Of a stretch of 52,028 bases of DNA, positions 42,501-50,226 are shown in pieces (the first letter of the stretch is position 1; the number at the start of each line of letters is the position of its first letter). The notes beneath the pieces were generated by a model that worked only from the letters and a program-made list of their open reading frames with translations, did no database searches and had not been told where the DNA came from. This DNA is from Odoribacter sp. (lineage in GTDB: Bacteria > Bacteroidota > Bacteroidia > Bacteroidales > Prolixibacteraceae): positions 1 through 52,028 of the forward strand of contig PNOH01000032.1 in the NCBI GenBank assembly GCA_013824715.1, written 5' to 3'. The translations under genes were made by a program, and so were the position numbers.

Positions 42501-42559
42501 AGGAGCAGTAATTGACCTAATGTATATTTTTGGAAAAGTATTCTGAATGTATGGCACAT
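39548..42559 (-). CDS. M1-family zinc metallopeptidase fused to a C-terminal outer-membrane barrel-like domain
   Basis: The product has 1003 residues from the ATG at 42559 and a signal peptide ending KASAQ. The N-terminal beta-saddle and catalytic domain cover about 20-560. They include the M1 exopeptidase-type motif GDGMEYPGIAVIG (a GAMEN equivalent), zinc site HEIGHSW with the distal Glu in YLDEGITSTYEQRY, and the C-terminal QWKFRHPQPDDLRKVFE. Residues about 620-1003 are long amphipathic strands (YFPALNWTRENGLMFGVALHNG, then FIRKATISLEGTRFG, ending LIFKLDTFNQ), compatible with an outer-membrane barrel. This suggests a surface- or periplasm-facing aminopeptidase anchored in the outer membrane. 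51 bp of frame is open upstream (42610). Confidence 0.88.
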   Translation of the reverse strand: MCHTFRILFQKYTLGQLLLLYLMSFGFFLKASAQEYFQQEVNFRIIVTLNDKLHELNAFETVEYINHSPDTLYCLYFHLWPNGYSNNDTELARQLFSIKGKQKLFNDPELRGYMDSLDFKVDDQQVQWNLLPGQPDICRIILNKTLLPGNTIKITTPFHVKIPKGVTSRLGHIGESYQISQWYPKPAVYDRSGWHQMSNQDQGEFYSEFGSFDVSITLPANYIVAATGNLQNASETEILNQLAADTTWIRNIPSEEADFPPSSGQLKTLRYTENQIHDFAWFADKRFHVLKGKVKLPDSGREVTTWAMFTNQQAKLWAASIPYLNNAIEYFSEWIGDYPYNSYTAVQSALSAGDGMEYPGIAVIGLAKDAYALDAVIAHEIGHSWFYSALGSDERRYPYLDEGITSTYEQRYMNEIYPNKKLWENKVKNLKMAKFFHIDQMPVKLMSELEWLAQARGNLEQSINLSADEYNTLNYSLMIYNKAAMGFNYLRAYLGDSQFDSAMHDYYLQWKFRHPQPDDLRKVFEFNTGKDLSWFFSDFIGTTKRMDYEVVRYADQKLLVKNNGELVSPFVISGMNGDSICFEKWVDGFEGQKEIEIPEGNYSELKIDHRHVTPEIFRLNNNIRTSGIFPKADPIQTQLYLTLEDPEKRHLMYFPALNWTRENGLMFGVALHNGFLMPKPLEYFVMPFYSFHNSDIAGFGKISYNLIPYQKFIRKATISLEGTRFGAPGNQNYHKVKAGLDLYFRSKQLNNSLTHKAYGNYIAASSLFQIEQQEKAKLNSYLQFGYQLEKTGIINPFSLEVSSESGPSFLKTALELNYRISYYGKKKGLDIRFFAGAMLKNNPDVPFYALSPGGRSGPEQYLYLGTFPDRFSVFPTSFWSRQATFNEGGLVSPVNEKLGYSRWLISISLTSNLPGKTDRIPVRPFVNFLLNDHGTGTGNNSHFFYEAGLKAGLWNFFEIYVPLVVSGNIETITGPFKDRIRLIFKLDTFNQAKQNSGLGFQIR

Positions 42560-42633
42560 ATTACCGGATTGTTTGTTCTGTTGACGCTGAGTTGCCTGAT
42601 TTAAAACCATTTCCGGTATTGATTTGTAAAAGC

Positions 42634-42671
42634 AGAATCAATACGGACCAATAATTTGGCGTATTGATTCT
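42634..42671 (-). terminator. Terminator of the DUF6600 gene
   Basis: AGAATCAATACG and CGTATTGATTCT form a perfect 12-bp stem with a 14-nt loop, followed on the minus strand by GCTTTTAC. It lies 25 nt past the 42696 stop codon. Confidence 0.8.
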
Positions 42672-42695
42672 ACTATGTGACCAGTTTATTCCTAT

Positions 42696-44024
42696 TTATC
42701 TTCTTCGCGCTTTGCTCTGTTCATTCTTTTTATTCTCTCTTTCTTCAACTGCTTTTTGTTGTCTTTCCCGTTTTTTATCTCCAGAAGGTTCAGTAACTTT
42801 TTGTTGCTCTTGTTGCTGTTGTTGCACAGGCTGGGCTTCCTGTTGCTTTTGCTGCTGCTGTTGGTTCTGATTACGCCTTTCAATCTGTTGCTGCTGTTTC
42901 TGCTGCTCCTGATTCCGCCTTTCGATCTGTTGCTGCTGTTGTTGCTGCTCCTGATTCCTTTTTTCGATCTGTTGCTGCTGTTGTTGCTGCTCCTGATTCT
43001 GCCTTTCGATCTGTTGCTGCTGCTTTTGATTCTGGCGTTCAGTTTGTTGCCGTTGCCTCATCGGTTGTTGCTGCTCCTGATTCTGCCTTTCGATTTGCTG
43101 TTGCGGTTGTGATTGTCTCTGACGTTCAACTTGCCTTTGCGGTTGTGATTGTTGCTGCTCTCTCCGGCTGTTTTCCATTGGAGAAACCCTGCGTTGTTGA
43201 TCCGGGGCATTCCTTTCTCTTGTTGGCTTTACATCCTTCAGGTTTGTTATTCTGGATGGAGCTGGCTTTTGGTACTGGTCGCTGGTTTGTTGAATCTGTG
43301 GCCTGTATATTTGTAACTGATTGTTTTTCAAAACCTGACCAGGCCGGTCGTTATCCCTGACAGAAAAATTACTGATTCTTCTTCCGGTAACTTGTTGAAC
43401 ATCATCTCTGGAAGGTCCGGCAATATAGGTTGTGTTGCGACTTCGGTCAATATATGTGTTATTGATTACCGTTGAATTTACGATTATCGTGTTGTATTCA
43501 CTTCTGTCGGCATAGTACCGGTAAATATCCGATCGTCCGAAATCCCTGTCCCGAACAAAGTTCCAATGGTCTAAGTCCCTGTATTCATATCCAAAACTCA
43601 GGCTAATGCTAATTCCTGGCCTCATTGGCGTCCAGCCATAGTAGCCATTGCCACTTCTCCAGGTGACCCACGATGGGCCCCATTCGTTATCCGGTACCCA
43701 AAACCAGCCATAGTAATTATCGTAATCCCAGCGTCCATAATGAAATGGAGCCCAACCCCAGGAATAATCCGAAACCCATGTCCAGCCATAATCGGTCATC
43801 ACCCAATATCCTGATGTTGAATAGGGTGAAAAATCCTGATCTACATCAGGAATCCATACATAACCGTAATTGGGATAGTCAACCCATTCGCCATACGGAC
43901 TTAGTTGATCGTAAAATATCTGAGTGCTAACATATCCCCGTTGTGCCGATACCGGGCTCTGGGTAGCGCAGGAATAATTAAGTAGTAAAAAGAGTACCAC
44001 AGATATTTTAGGGAGATTTTTCAT
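42696..44024 (-). CDS. DUF6600-type Trp/Tyr-rich lipoprotein with long Gln/Arg tail
   Basis: The product has 442 residues from the ATG at 44024, with a lipobox LLNYSC. The mature N-terminal half (about 25-170) is extremely rich in Trp, Tyr, Gly and Asp: FYDQLSPYGEWVDYPNYGYVW, then repeated YGWFWVPDNEWGP and WRSGNGYYGWTPMRPG. The C-terminal 200 residues are low-complexity Gln/Arg/Glu repeats (RQNQEQQQQQQQIERR) coded by CTG/TTG-rich DNA on the plus strand. Only the N-terminal domain is a recognisable family, whose function is unknown. The polar tail may interact with nucleic acid or peptidoglycan. It may be co-transcribed with 44219-44554. Confidence 0.78.
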   Translation of the reverse strand: MKNLPKISVVLFLLLNYSCATQSPVSAQRGYVSTQIFYDQLSPYGEWVDYPNYGYVWIPDVDQDFSPYSTSGYWVMTDYGWTWVSDYSWGWAPFHYGRWDYDNYYGWFWVPDNEWGPSWVTWRSGNGYYGWTPMRPGISISLSFGYEYRDLDHWNFVRDRDFGRSDIYRYYADRSEYNTIIVNSTVINNTYIDRSRNTTYIAGPSRDDVQQVTGRRISNFSVRDNDRPGQVLKNNQLQIYRPQIQQTSDQYQKPAPSRITNLKDVKPTRERNAPDQQRRVSPMENSRREQQQSQPQRQVERQRQSQPQQQIERQNQEQQQPMRQRQQTERQNQKQQQQIERQNQEQQQQQQQIEKRNQEQQQQQQQIERRNQEQQKQQQQIERRNQNQQQQQKQQEAQPVQQQQQEQQKVTEPSGDKKRERQQKAVEERENKKNEQSKARRR

Positions 44025-44138
44025 CACAAAGAATACTTTTCCTGAGCTCATAACTTTATTTTTTAATAATAATAATAATGTAGTTGTTGGAATGAGGCTG
44101 TCTTAAAAGTAATAGCAATCGCGCATCTTGTCGCCCCA

Positions 44139-44154
44139 TCCCGAGAATTCGGGA
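44139..44154. repeat. Short palindrome TCCCGA-GAAT-TCGGGA within a dispersed repeat
   Basis: A perfect 6-bp arm palindrome centred on GAATTC lies within CCTGTCATCCTGTCCCGAA-type sequence on the minus strand. Such REP-like elements are common between Bacteroidota genes. No gene is present. Confidence 0.5.
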
Positions 44155-44218
44155 CAGGATGACAGGATCAATGACTTTTTACACAACCCAATTCCGGGTA
44201 ATTTCACTAATCTGTTGA

Positions 44219-44554
44219 TTAGAGTAAAAGGATGATTATCAGTACCAGAAGAAGGGTACCGCCTCCAATATATACATATCCGCCACCGTCTCTTCTGACA
44301 TTTTCTTTAATACTTCTACTTTCTTTCCTTAGCTCGCGCTTTTCTGTAACAGTCATGTCAGATTTATCCATCGCACGAATTTCTTCAACGCGCGTTGTTA
44401 AACGGTTCACCTCTAATGCGGATAAATTGTTTTCCGATTTGGTCAAAACTGTGCTTTTATCTGTTTTACTTTTCAGGTCAGATTTACCTGCAAATGCTGT
44501 TGATGCACCCAATGAGAAGATCATTAACAGTGCGATGAAAATTGTCTTTTTCAT
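44219..44554 (-). CDS. Small secreted protein with C-terminal membrane tail
   Basis: The 111-residue product has a signal peptide ending AFAG. A Lys/Glu/Ser-rich helical middle follows (LSALEVNRLTTRVEEIRAMDKS), then a C-terminal hydrophobic tail preceded by Gly residues (YVYIGGGTLLLVLIIILLL). It shares this layout with 51380-51802, suggesting one small family: N-terminal signal, charged linker with VNRL-EI-AMDxS, Arg/Gly-rich hinge and C-terminal membrane anchor. The function is unknown. It is controlled by P16. Confidence 0.78.
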   Translation of the reverse strand: MKKTIFIALLMIFSLGASTAFAGKSDLKSKTDKSTVLTKSENNLSALEVNRLTTRVEEIRAMDKSDMTVTEKRELRKESRSIKENVRRDGGGYVYIGGGTLLLVLIIILLL

Positions 44555-44591
44555 TTTTCCGATGTTTTAAATTAGTTTATAATTGATGAAT

Positions 44592-44656
44592 TAAAGGTAA
44601 CTTATAAGGAATTTTGACTTGTTACACAATTCCGGAAATAAATTACATTATTCACA
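44592..44656 (-). promoter_or_regulatory. Promoter module P16
   Basis: TGTGA is at 44652-44656, box 1 GTAAT at 44642-44646, box 2 GTAAC at 44621-44625 and -7 box TACCTTTA at 44592-44599. Spacings are 5, 21 and 21. The start codon lies 37 nt downstream. Confidence 0.87.
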
Positions 44657-44685
44657 CATCCTCAGATACTTCGAAACAGGCGAAG

Positions 44686-47031
44686 CTATTCGGTATGCGA
44701 ATGTTGTGAAATTAAGATTGGTTTATCTGATTCCTTTTTAAGGTCGGTTGAATAAACAGGTATTCTTAGTTTTGCAGGCATTTTTTTGCGATTTCGCAAT
44801 TTGTCCCTGACAGGCTTATTGGTAATTCGATATTTTTCCATTGTTAAGCGTGCCATCAGGTAGCTTACCGTTGATTCTGCACCCTGGTTGAGGTTCACAT
44901 TCGATTCTTCCAATCCGTCGTAACAACCACCAGTGCATGGGTTATATATGATTTGATGCAGGCGGTTGTCGCCTAAAAACCAATTGAACGCGGTGACCAT
45001 CTTCTGACGGAATTCTTCATCGTCAAATACATCGTAAAATTTACTTAATGTCATAATGGTGTAAGCAACATCAATGGGTTGTTCTCCAAAACGATCAGGT
45101 TTCTGTCCCTTTTTCAGCCAGTTTTTGTTTGAAATCACTTCTATTCCGTTTTCGTTAAAAATATGTGATAGTAGAAAATTAAATGATGTCAGGGCGATTT
45201 CTTTATAAATTGGTTCACCGGTTAACAACCAGGCGTACAGCATGGCCTCAGGCAAAATGCTATTGGCATATGTCAGATAGCTCTCAAACCATTCCCACTT
45301 TTTATCTGATTCGTGCCTGTACATCTGAACCATACGATTAGCTAAAGTTTTAATAAGCACAAGGTTCCCTGGTAACTTTATGGCGCTGTGATAAAAGTAT
45401 ATCCCTTTTATTGAGAATGCCATTGCGCGGGTAGAATGCAAAGAATCAAGATGCAGAAAAGCTTTCCCGATGATTTTGTCGGCCTCTGAAATGATTTCAG
45501 CAGGTAAGAGGCCTATTAAAGATATTACATATCCTAAAGCCCAAATAGCCCTGCCATTGGAATCATCCAGATTGACATTTTTGTTTTTGCCTGTAAATTT
45601 GCAATCGTGGTTAAGATAATTTTGGAAGTCACCTTCAGGTTGCTGGCAAAGTTTTATGAAATTGAGATATTTTTTTATCAGGAATAAGCTCCTTTTATCT
45701 TCAGTCAATTTATAATGCATACAGAGGGCAATCAGGGCTCTGGCATTATCATCCAGGGTGTATCCCGAATCAATATCGGGTTGATTAATTTTCGAGAACT
45801 GAATAATCCCTGTATCAGTTGTCATATCCAATATGTGTTTGAGATTAATTTCCGGAAGATTGTATTGCAATTTCATTTTGTTTCCGGCAATTTTTTCGAA
45901 AAGGGATGCGTGTGCAACAGCAGAATTTTCCCAGGCTGTTGAAACTATTTTTTGTAAAGCATTTGTGCTCATATTTTTTCGTAGCTGATCGTCATTCAAT
46001 AGCCTGTTAACACTTTCGGCCAGTTGTTTTGAGCTGCGGAAATCAAAAATAATTCCGGTATCCCTGGTCAATACTTCCTTTGCATGTGGAATGGGCGTTG
46101 AAATGATAGGGCAGGCACAACTCATGGCATAGGCAAAAGTCCCCGACACAGCCTGGTTCGGATCGTTGGTAGAAAATATATAAATATCGGTCAGTTGCAA
46201 ATATTCAAGCAATTCGGGCAATTCCAGATATTTATTAATAAACCTGACCTGATTTTGAAGACCAAGATCACTGACTCTTTGTTCGAGCATTTGCCGGTAA
46301 TTTTCCCCTTCTGATTTGACAACTTCAGGATGAGTTTTGCCTAATACCAGAAATACTGTTTCAGGGCATTGCTTAACAATAGCCGGCAATGCTTCAATGG
46401 TAGTCTCAATTCCTTTTCCTGAACTTAGCAGGCCAAATGTGGTGAGTACCTTGCGTCCTTCCAGGTCGTATTTCAACTTTAGGATTTTTTTGTTTGAATG
46501 CTGGACCAAATGTGTCCCATGTGCTATAACAGATATTTTTTGAGGTGATAAACCATAATCGTTCTTAAGAATATCAGCCGAAATATGAGTCATTACGATG
46601 ATTGATTGGCAGACAGACGCAAGACTTTTTATTTTTGACTTTAATTGCTCATTTGGATGCGGCAATACTGTATGAAAAACAATGACAACCGGTTTTGTCA
46701 GTTCGGATATAAATTGTTGAAATGCTTGTTCCTGAGCATGGAAAAATCCAAACTCATGCTGAATCAGCACGATTTTTATTTGAGGATCGTTATTGATCTG
46801 ATAGGTCAGTTTTTCGTATTCGGCAGTTATTGAAGTTTTTAGAATAAATTTTACTTCATCGGGATAGGTATAATTTGTTTCGCCCGATTCCAATGCACAA
46901 ACTTTTACAGATACCGACTGACCAAATTTGTTTTTGATCCCCTTTATCAAATCCTGGGAATAGGTAGCTATACCACATTCGCGGGGAGGATAGGAAGTTA
47001 CGAACAAGATTTCAGTGTGGTTATTGTTCAT
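44686..47031 (-). CDS. GT4-family glycosyltransferase with C-terminal alpha-helical (six-hairpin-like) domain
   Basis: The 781-residue soluble protein has residues 1-385 as a GT-B glycosyltransferase of family 4: TSYPPRECGIATYSQDL, IVLIQHEFGFF, then FGLLSSGKGIETTIEALP and AVSGTFAYAMSCACPIIST. Residues about 395-740 are helical, with SGYTLDDNARALIALCMHY and DDSNGRAIWALGYVISL and EWFESYLTYANSILPEAMLYAWLLTG. They resemble alpha/alpha-barrel glycoside-processing domains. Such GT4 proteins are frequently next to GH130 phosphorylases, as here (48607-50190). Together they suggest synthesis or turnover of a beta-mannoside glycan under stress. The exact acceptor is unknown. It is the last gene of the P17 transcript. 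Confidence 0.85.
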   Translation of the reverse strand: MNNNHTEILFVTSYPPRECGIATYSQDLIKGIKNKFGQSVSVKVCALESGETNYTYPDEVKFILKTSITAEYEKLTYQINNDPQIKIVLIQHEFGFFHAQEQAFQQFISELTKPVVIVFHTVLPHPNEQLKSKIKSLASVCQSIIVMTHISADILKNDYGLSPQKISVIAHGTHLVQHSNKKILKLKYDLEGRKVLTTFGLLSSGKGIETTIEALPAIVKQCPETVFLVLGKTHPEVVKSEGENYRQMLEQRVSDLGLQNQVRFINKYLELPELLEYLQLTDIYIFSTNDPNQAVSGTFAYAMSCACPIISTPIPHAKEVLTRDTGIIFDFRSSKQLAESVNRLLNDDQLRKNMSTNALQKIVSTAWENSAVAHASLFEKIAGNKMKLQYNLPEINLKHILDMTTDTGIIQFSKINQPDIDSGYTLDDNARALIALCMHYKLTEDKRSLFLIKKYLNFIKLCQQPEGDFQNYLNHDCKFTGKNKNVNLDDSNGRAIWALGYVISLIGLLPAEIISEADKIIGKAFLHLDSLHSTRAMAFSIKGIYFYHSAIKLPGNLVLIKTLANRMVQMYRHESDKKWEWFESYLTYANSILPEAMLYAWLLTGEPIYKEIALTSFNFLLSHIFNENGIEVISNKNWLKKGQKPDRFGEQPIDVAYTIMTLSKFYDVFDDEEFRQKMVTAFNWFLGDNRLHQIIYNPCTGGCYDGLEESNVNLNQGAESTVSYLMARLTMEKYRITNKPVRDKLRNRKKMPAKLRIPVYSTDLKKESDKPILISQHSHTE

Positions 47032-47089
47032 GTTCTTTAATCTAAGAGATTATTTTGGCAACTAGTTTGGATGACTAACTGTGTAGTTA

Positions 47090-47488
47090 TCAGGAATTTT
47101 CCTGATTTATTTCTTTTTTTTGTACGAGGTATTTATAGATTGACCGACCAATTGATTTAATCGTGCCGGGGTTTTGGGCAACGATATTGGTTACGCCAAA
47201 CTGCAGTATAATGCCAAAAAGCTTTCTGATTATATTACCTGAGCTGCCAACAGCAATCTTTTTGGAGAGATACCCGGAAGCCAGGCCTACGGTCGCTCCT
47301 AAAATATTATCGGTCAGATAAGGCAATGAAGTTACTTCTTGTAACGCACTCTTGATCAGGTTAACAGGTTTTAAGCTTTCGTAAGTAATTAGTAATTGTT
47401 CTTTAAGTTGTTGCCCTTTGATTGTCTGCTCAAATTCTAAAATTTGAATGGCATTTTTAAGTTCTGCTATAGAAGTTACTGTTTCCAT
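47090..47488 (-). CDS. Membrane-associated protein of the YtxH/holin cluster
   Basis: The 132-residue product has an N-terminal helical segment (LKNAIQILEFEQTIKGQQLKEQLLITYESLKP), a Gly-containing amphipathic stretch (DNILGATVGLASGYLSKKI) and a more hydrophobic end (IIRKLFGIILQFGVTNIVA). It resembles in layout the YqjD-like inner-membrane proteins that accompany YqjE and YtxH-type genes, but I do not recognise a precise family. It lies between the holin-like gene (6-nt gap) and the GT4 gene. Confidence 0.65.
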   Translation of the reverse strand: METVTSIAELKNAIQILEFEQTIKGQQLKEQLLITYESLKPVNLIKSALQEVTSLPYLTDNILGATVGLASGYLSKKIAVGSSGNIIRKLFGIILQFGVTNIVAQNPGTIKSIGRSIYKYLVQKKEINQENS

Positions 47489-47493
47489 GGAAT

Positions 47494-47838
47494 TTATTGT
47501 AACACCTGTTTAATGAAAGAATCGCCAACCTTCCTCATTATCCATTTACGCCAAAATGAAAAAACAAGAATTGAAATGATACCATAGAAACCGGCTACCA
47601 CGAAGAATCCAAAATAGATTTCACCCAGGCTTTGACCAATCCATATAGCCAGTCCCAAATTCAGGAAAAGCATGAACAACGAAATAATAATCAGGACAAC
47701 AGCCTTGGAAAGCAGTGATGATATCAGTTGCGAGGTTTTCTCAAGCGCTCTGAGTTTTGCTAACTCAAAGCTTGTTTTCCCATAATCTGAAGCTTTTTCA
47801 ATTAGCTTCTCTATTAAATTCGTATGGTCTTCCATCAT
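47494..47838 (-). CDS. Phage-holin-superfamily (YqjE-like) membrane protein
   Basis: The 114-residue product has two hydrophobic spans in the middle (about 45-65, VLIIISLFMLFLNLGLAIWIG, and 72-92, YFGFFVVAGFYGIISILVFSF). A helical N terminus with KTSFELAKLRALEKTSQLISSLL and a basic C terminus follow the pattern of Holin_3_6/YqjE proteins. They are conserved partners of YtxH/YqjD-like proteins in stress-induced envelope operons. A second ATG (47835) directly follows the first. It is the second gene of the P17 operon. Confidence 0.8.
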   Translation of the reverse strand: MMEDHTNLIEKLIEKASDYGKTSFELAKLRALEKTSQLISSLLSKAVVLIIISLFMLFLNLGLAIWIGQSLGEIYFGFFVVAGFYGIISILVFSFWRKWIMRKVGDSFIKQVLQ

Positions 47839-47949
47839 TTCTATGGCATTGTTGATATGAATTTTAAAATTGAGCTAGCCCCGAAAGATTCAATATTAAT
47901 GCTTTACAGGGCAAGCTCAAGGATTATACTACTTGGTGAATTCTCTAGA

Positions 47950-48222
47950 CTAGGTTGCTTTCACCTCTTTTTTAGCTTCATCATTTTTTTGCATTTTTTG
48001 TTCTGCAAATTCGGAAACATCTTCCTTTACCTTTTCAAATTTTTCGGTGATATCATCCAGTAATTCATTGATTTTACCTTTTACGCCTTCGGCAAAGGCC
48101 CCACTATTTCTAACTATTTTTTTGCGGGTAACTGTACCTTTGTGGGGTGCAAATAAAATTCCAAGTAAGGCACCTGTGGCTGCGCCAGCCAAAACTCCCA
48201 ATAATACTTTTCCTGAGCTCAT
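47950..48222 (-). CDS. YtxH-domain stress protein
   Basis: The product has 90 residues from the ATG at 48222. A YtxH domain at the start (SGKVLLGVLAGAATGALLGILFAPHKGTVTRKKI) supplies a Gly-rich membrane segment ending in FAPHKG. A charged helical tail follows (KINELLDDITEKFEKVKEDVSEF). YtxH proteins are general-stress membrane proteins of unknown action. The upstream 14 codons of the longer frame (48264) would overlap the -7 box of P17 and are rejected. It heads the operon ytxH-like, holin-like, 47090-47488, GT4. Confidence 0.88.
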   Translation of the reverse strand: MSSGKVLLGVLAGAATGALLGILFAPHKGTVTRKKIVRNSGAFAEGVKGKINELLDDITEKFEKVKEDVSEFAEQKMQKNDEAKKEVKAT

Positions 48223-48261
48223 AATTTCTGTTTTAATGATTGTGAATAAATTTTCACCTTG

Positions 48262-48326
48262 CAAAGTTGGGCGAACTTGTTTCTGAAAGCGTTACACAAT
48301 TCTGATTAAGAGTTACATCATTCACA
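48262..48326 (-). promoter_or_regulatory. Promoter module P17 (YtxH-holin-GT4 operon)
   Basis: TGTGA is at 48322-48326, box 1 GTAAC at 48312-48316, box 2 GTAAC at 48291-48295 and -7 box CAACTTTG at 48262-48269. Spacings are 5, 21 and 21. The two repeats GAATGATGTAAC and GAATTGTGTAAC are clearest in this copy. Confidence 0.9.
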
Positions 48327-48385
48327 CATCAGGCGGTGTAATGTTAAGTACCATATTGTCTTATCAGGTTAGTACCTGAATAAGA

Positions 48386-48571
48386 TTAGAACGATGAAAT
48401 AATCTGGTCTAATTCTTCTTCTGATTGGAAAAACATGGCTTGATATTTCGCTGACAATTCCTCTTGCCTGCCTTCTTCAAACAACAGATCATCATCGGTC
48501 AGGCTGGCAAACTTCTGTTTAAGCTTGCCTTTCTCCTCAATCAGATTTACTTTAAATACGGTAGTGTCCAT
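48386..48571 (-). CDS. CsbD-like small stress protein (third copy)
   Basis: The 61-residue product has the CsbD-type core EEKGKLKQKFASLTDDDLLFEEGRQEELSAKYQ and a divergent tail (MFFQSEEELDQIISSF). It starts 35 nt after the GH130 stop codon with no intervening promoter module, so it is probably the third gene of the P18 operon. Confidence 0.82.
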   Translation of the reverse strand: MDTTVFKVNLIEEKGKLKQKFASLTDDDLLFEEGRQEELSAKYQAMFFQSEEELDQIISSF

Positions 48572-48606
48572 GTTTTATAATTTTAGTGGTGAAAACATTT
48601 TAAGGA

Positions 48607-50190
48607 TCATTTACCTGAGGCCTTTAATGCATCAAGCAATTCCCTGAGATTAACAGTAGCGTAGGTAGATGAATGGTCTGACATGGCATAAGGGATGATC
48701 AGATCATTTAAATGAATAATCGAACCGCAGGAATAAATCACATTAGGTACATAACCTTCTCTTTCTGATTCATTGGGTGTCATCAAAGGTTGATTCAGTC
48801 TTCCAATTTCAATTTCCGGGTTCTCCAGTTCAAACAAAGAGGCTCCCAAAGTGTATTCCCTCATCGAGCCGACAGCATGGGTAATAACCAGCCAGCCATC
48901 TTTTGTTTCGATTGGTGACCCGGCATTGCCCATTTGTACCAGTTCCCAGGGATATTTAGGTTGCTGGATAATTTTTGCTTCGCGCCAGATATTGATACTT
49001 TCGGAATACGCGATATAATTATTTACGCCATCTATCCTGCACAGCATCGCATATTTACCTTTAATCCTTCGTGGAAACAAGGCCATTCCTTTATCGCGGG
49101 CAAGTTCGCCATTGATAGGCAAAATCCTGAAATTATAAAAGTCTTTTGTACTTATTAATTTAGGCAGAATAGCAATTCCATCATAAGCGGTGTAGGTGGC
49201 ATAATAAGTTACATCACCGTTGTCGTCGGTGAACCTGACAAAGCGTGCATCTTCAATACCTTTCTGCTCGGTTGCCGAAACAGGGAAAATAACCCTTTCA
49301 GAAATAGCTGAATCAATTGAAAAATTAATCTCGTAGTGAGAAGAAGCCAGCCACATCATCTGGTTTAATACTTTAATCTGATCTTTCGAAATGGCGGAAT
49401 TTTTTATTGCTATTGCAAGGTTTTTCATCAGTTCGCCATAGGTAAAATTGTCTTCAAGGTTATCCAGAATGAAAGCAGGAGAGACAAGCTTTTTAGGCTT
49501 CTTTATAGCATCGGGAGAGCCGACGATAACAGGGGGAATAACATTGGCATGGTTTGGAATTTCGATGGGTTTGTCAAGAAGAGCAGGTGAAATAGTCTTT
49601 TCAGCTTTATTCATTTCAACTAATTTTTCCTGAAAAGTCTTTTTATCGTAGAAATTCCTCTTGATTACGTCAGCTTCGGCCAGCATCTTACCAACTGGTT
49701 CAATACTCAGGTTATTATTTTGGTCAAGAATTCCGGTGCGGAAGACAATGGACGAAATGTGCCCTTCGCCCGTAGCCCTGAAACTAAAAATTACCCTTTT
49801 TTCATCGGATCTTACTCCCGATTGGTCAGGGTCTTCAACAACCGAAGGATTAAAAAATGCTGCCGACTCAATAGAATATTCCATCGTGAAATATGAACCT
49901 ATCAGCGCTTTCTGAGGTATGCTCAGATCCTCTTCATTTATTTCAATCTTGTCAAATATAGGAGCCAAACGGGCAAAGTGCTTTTCAAATATCCGAGAAA
50001 TATTCCGGTGCCGTCTCGAATACCCCCTCAGCAACTGGCTGATAGCTATGTTTACTTCCTTTTCGGGCATTGCAAGTACCTTCCTGATGATGTCAGCCGA
50101 TCTTTCATCATTTAAAAATAAAAACCGGGCAATTATTCTGGAAGGGTCAGGAGAAAAAAACAGATTTTTTCTGATCACGTTTACTTGCAT
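48607..50190 (-). CDS. GH130-family glycoside phosphorylase-like protein
   Basis: The 527-residue product carries a C-terminal half with the GH130 five-bladed propeller pattern: GIEDARFVRFTDDNGDVTYYATYTAYDG (the conserved EDxR with nearby Asp), then FPRRIKGKYAMLCRIDG, WELVQMGNAGSPIETKDGWLVITHAVG and YVPNVIYSCGSI. Residues about 1-190 form an extra N-terminal helical region not seen in the shortest members of about 320-350 residues. GH130 enzymes phosphorolyse or hydrolyse beta-mannosides. Substrate cannot be predicted without subfamily analysis. It lies near the GT4 gene in a separate operon, suggesting a paired synthesis and recycling function. Confidence 0.87.
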   Translation of the reverse strand: MQVNVIRKNLFFSPDPSRIIARFLFLNDERSADIIRKVLAMPEKEVNIAISQLLRGYSRRHRNISRIFEKHFARLAPIFDKIEINEEDLSIPQKALIGSYFTMEYSIESAAFFNPSVVEDPDQSGVRSDEKRVIFSFRATGEGHISSIVFRTGILDQNNNLSIEPVGKMLAEADVIKRNFYDKKTFQEKLVEMNKAEKTISPALLDKPIEIPNHANVIPPVIVGSPDAIKKPKKLVSPAFILDNLEDNFTYGELMKNLAIAIKNSAISKDQIKVLNQMMWLASSHYEINFSIDSAISERVIFPVSATEQKGIEDARFVRFTDDNGDVTYYATYTAYDGIAILPKLISTKDFYNFRILPINGELARDKGMALFPRRIKGKYAMLCRIDGVNNYIAYSESINIWREAKIIQQPKYPWELVQMGNAGSPIETKDGWLVITHAVGSMREYTLGASLFELENPEIEIGRLNQPLMTPNESEREGYVPNVIYSCGSIIHLNDLIIPYAMSDHSSTYATVNLRELLDALKASGK

Positions 50191-50226
50191 GAGGCCAGTT
50201 CTTTAAGTATTAACTAAAAAAGGACT

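Noticed and set aside
42756-43112. Leu-rich plus-strand frame opposite the Gln/Arg tail
   Set aside because: It is composed only of CTG/TTG repeats complementary to Gln codons and has no start context or membrane-protein pattern beyond poly-Leu.
44178-44213. TTTACACAACCCAATTCC sequence resembling box 2 of the promoter module
   Set aside because: Box 1 is absent at 21 bp and the TGTGA box is not in register, so it does not meet the module definition.
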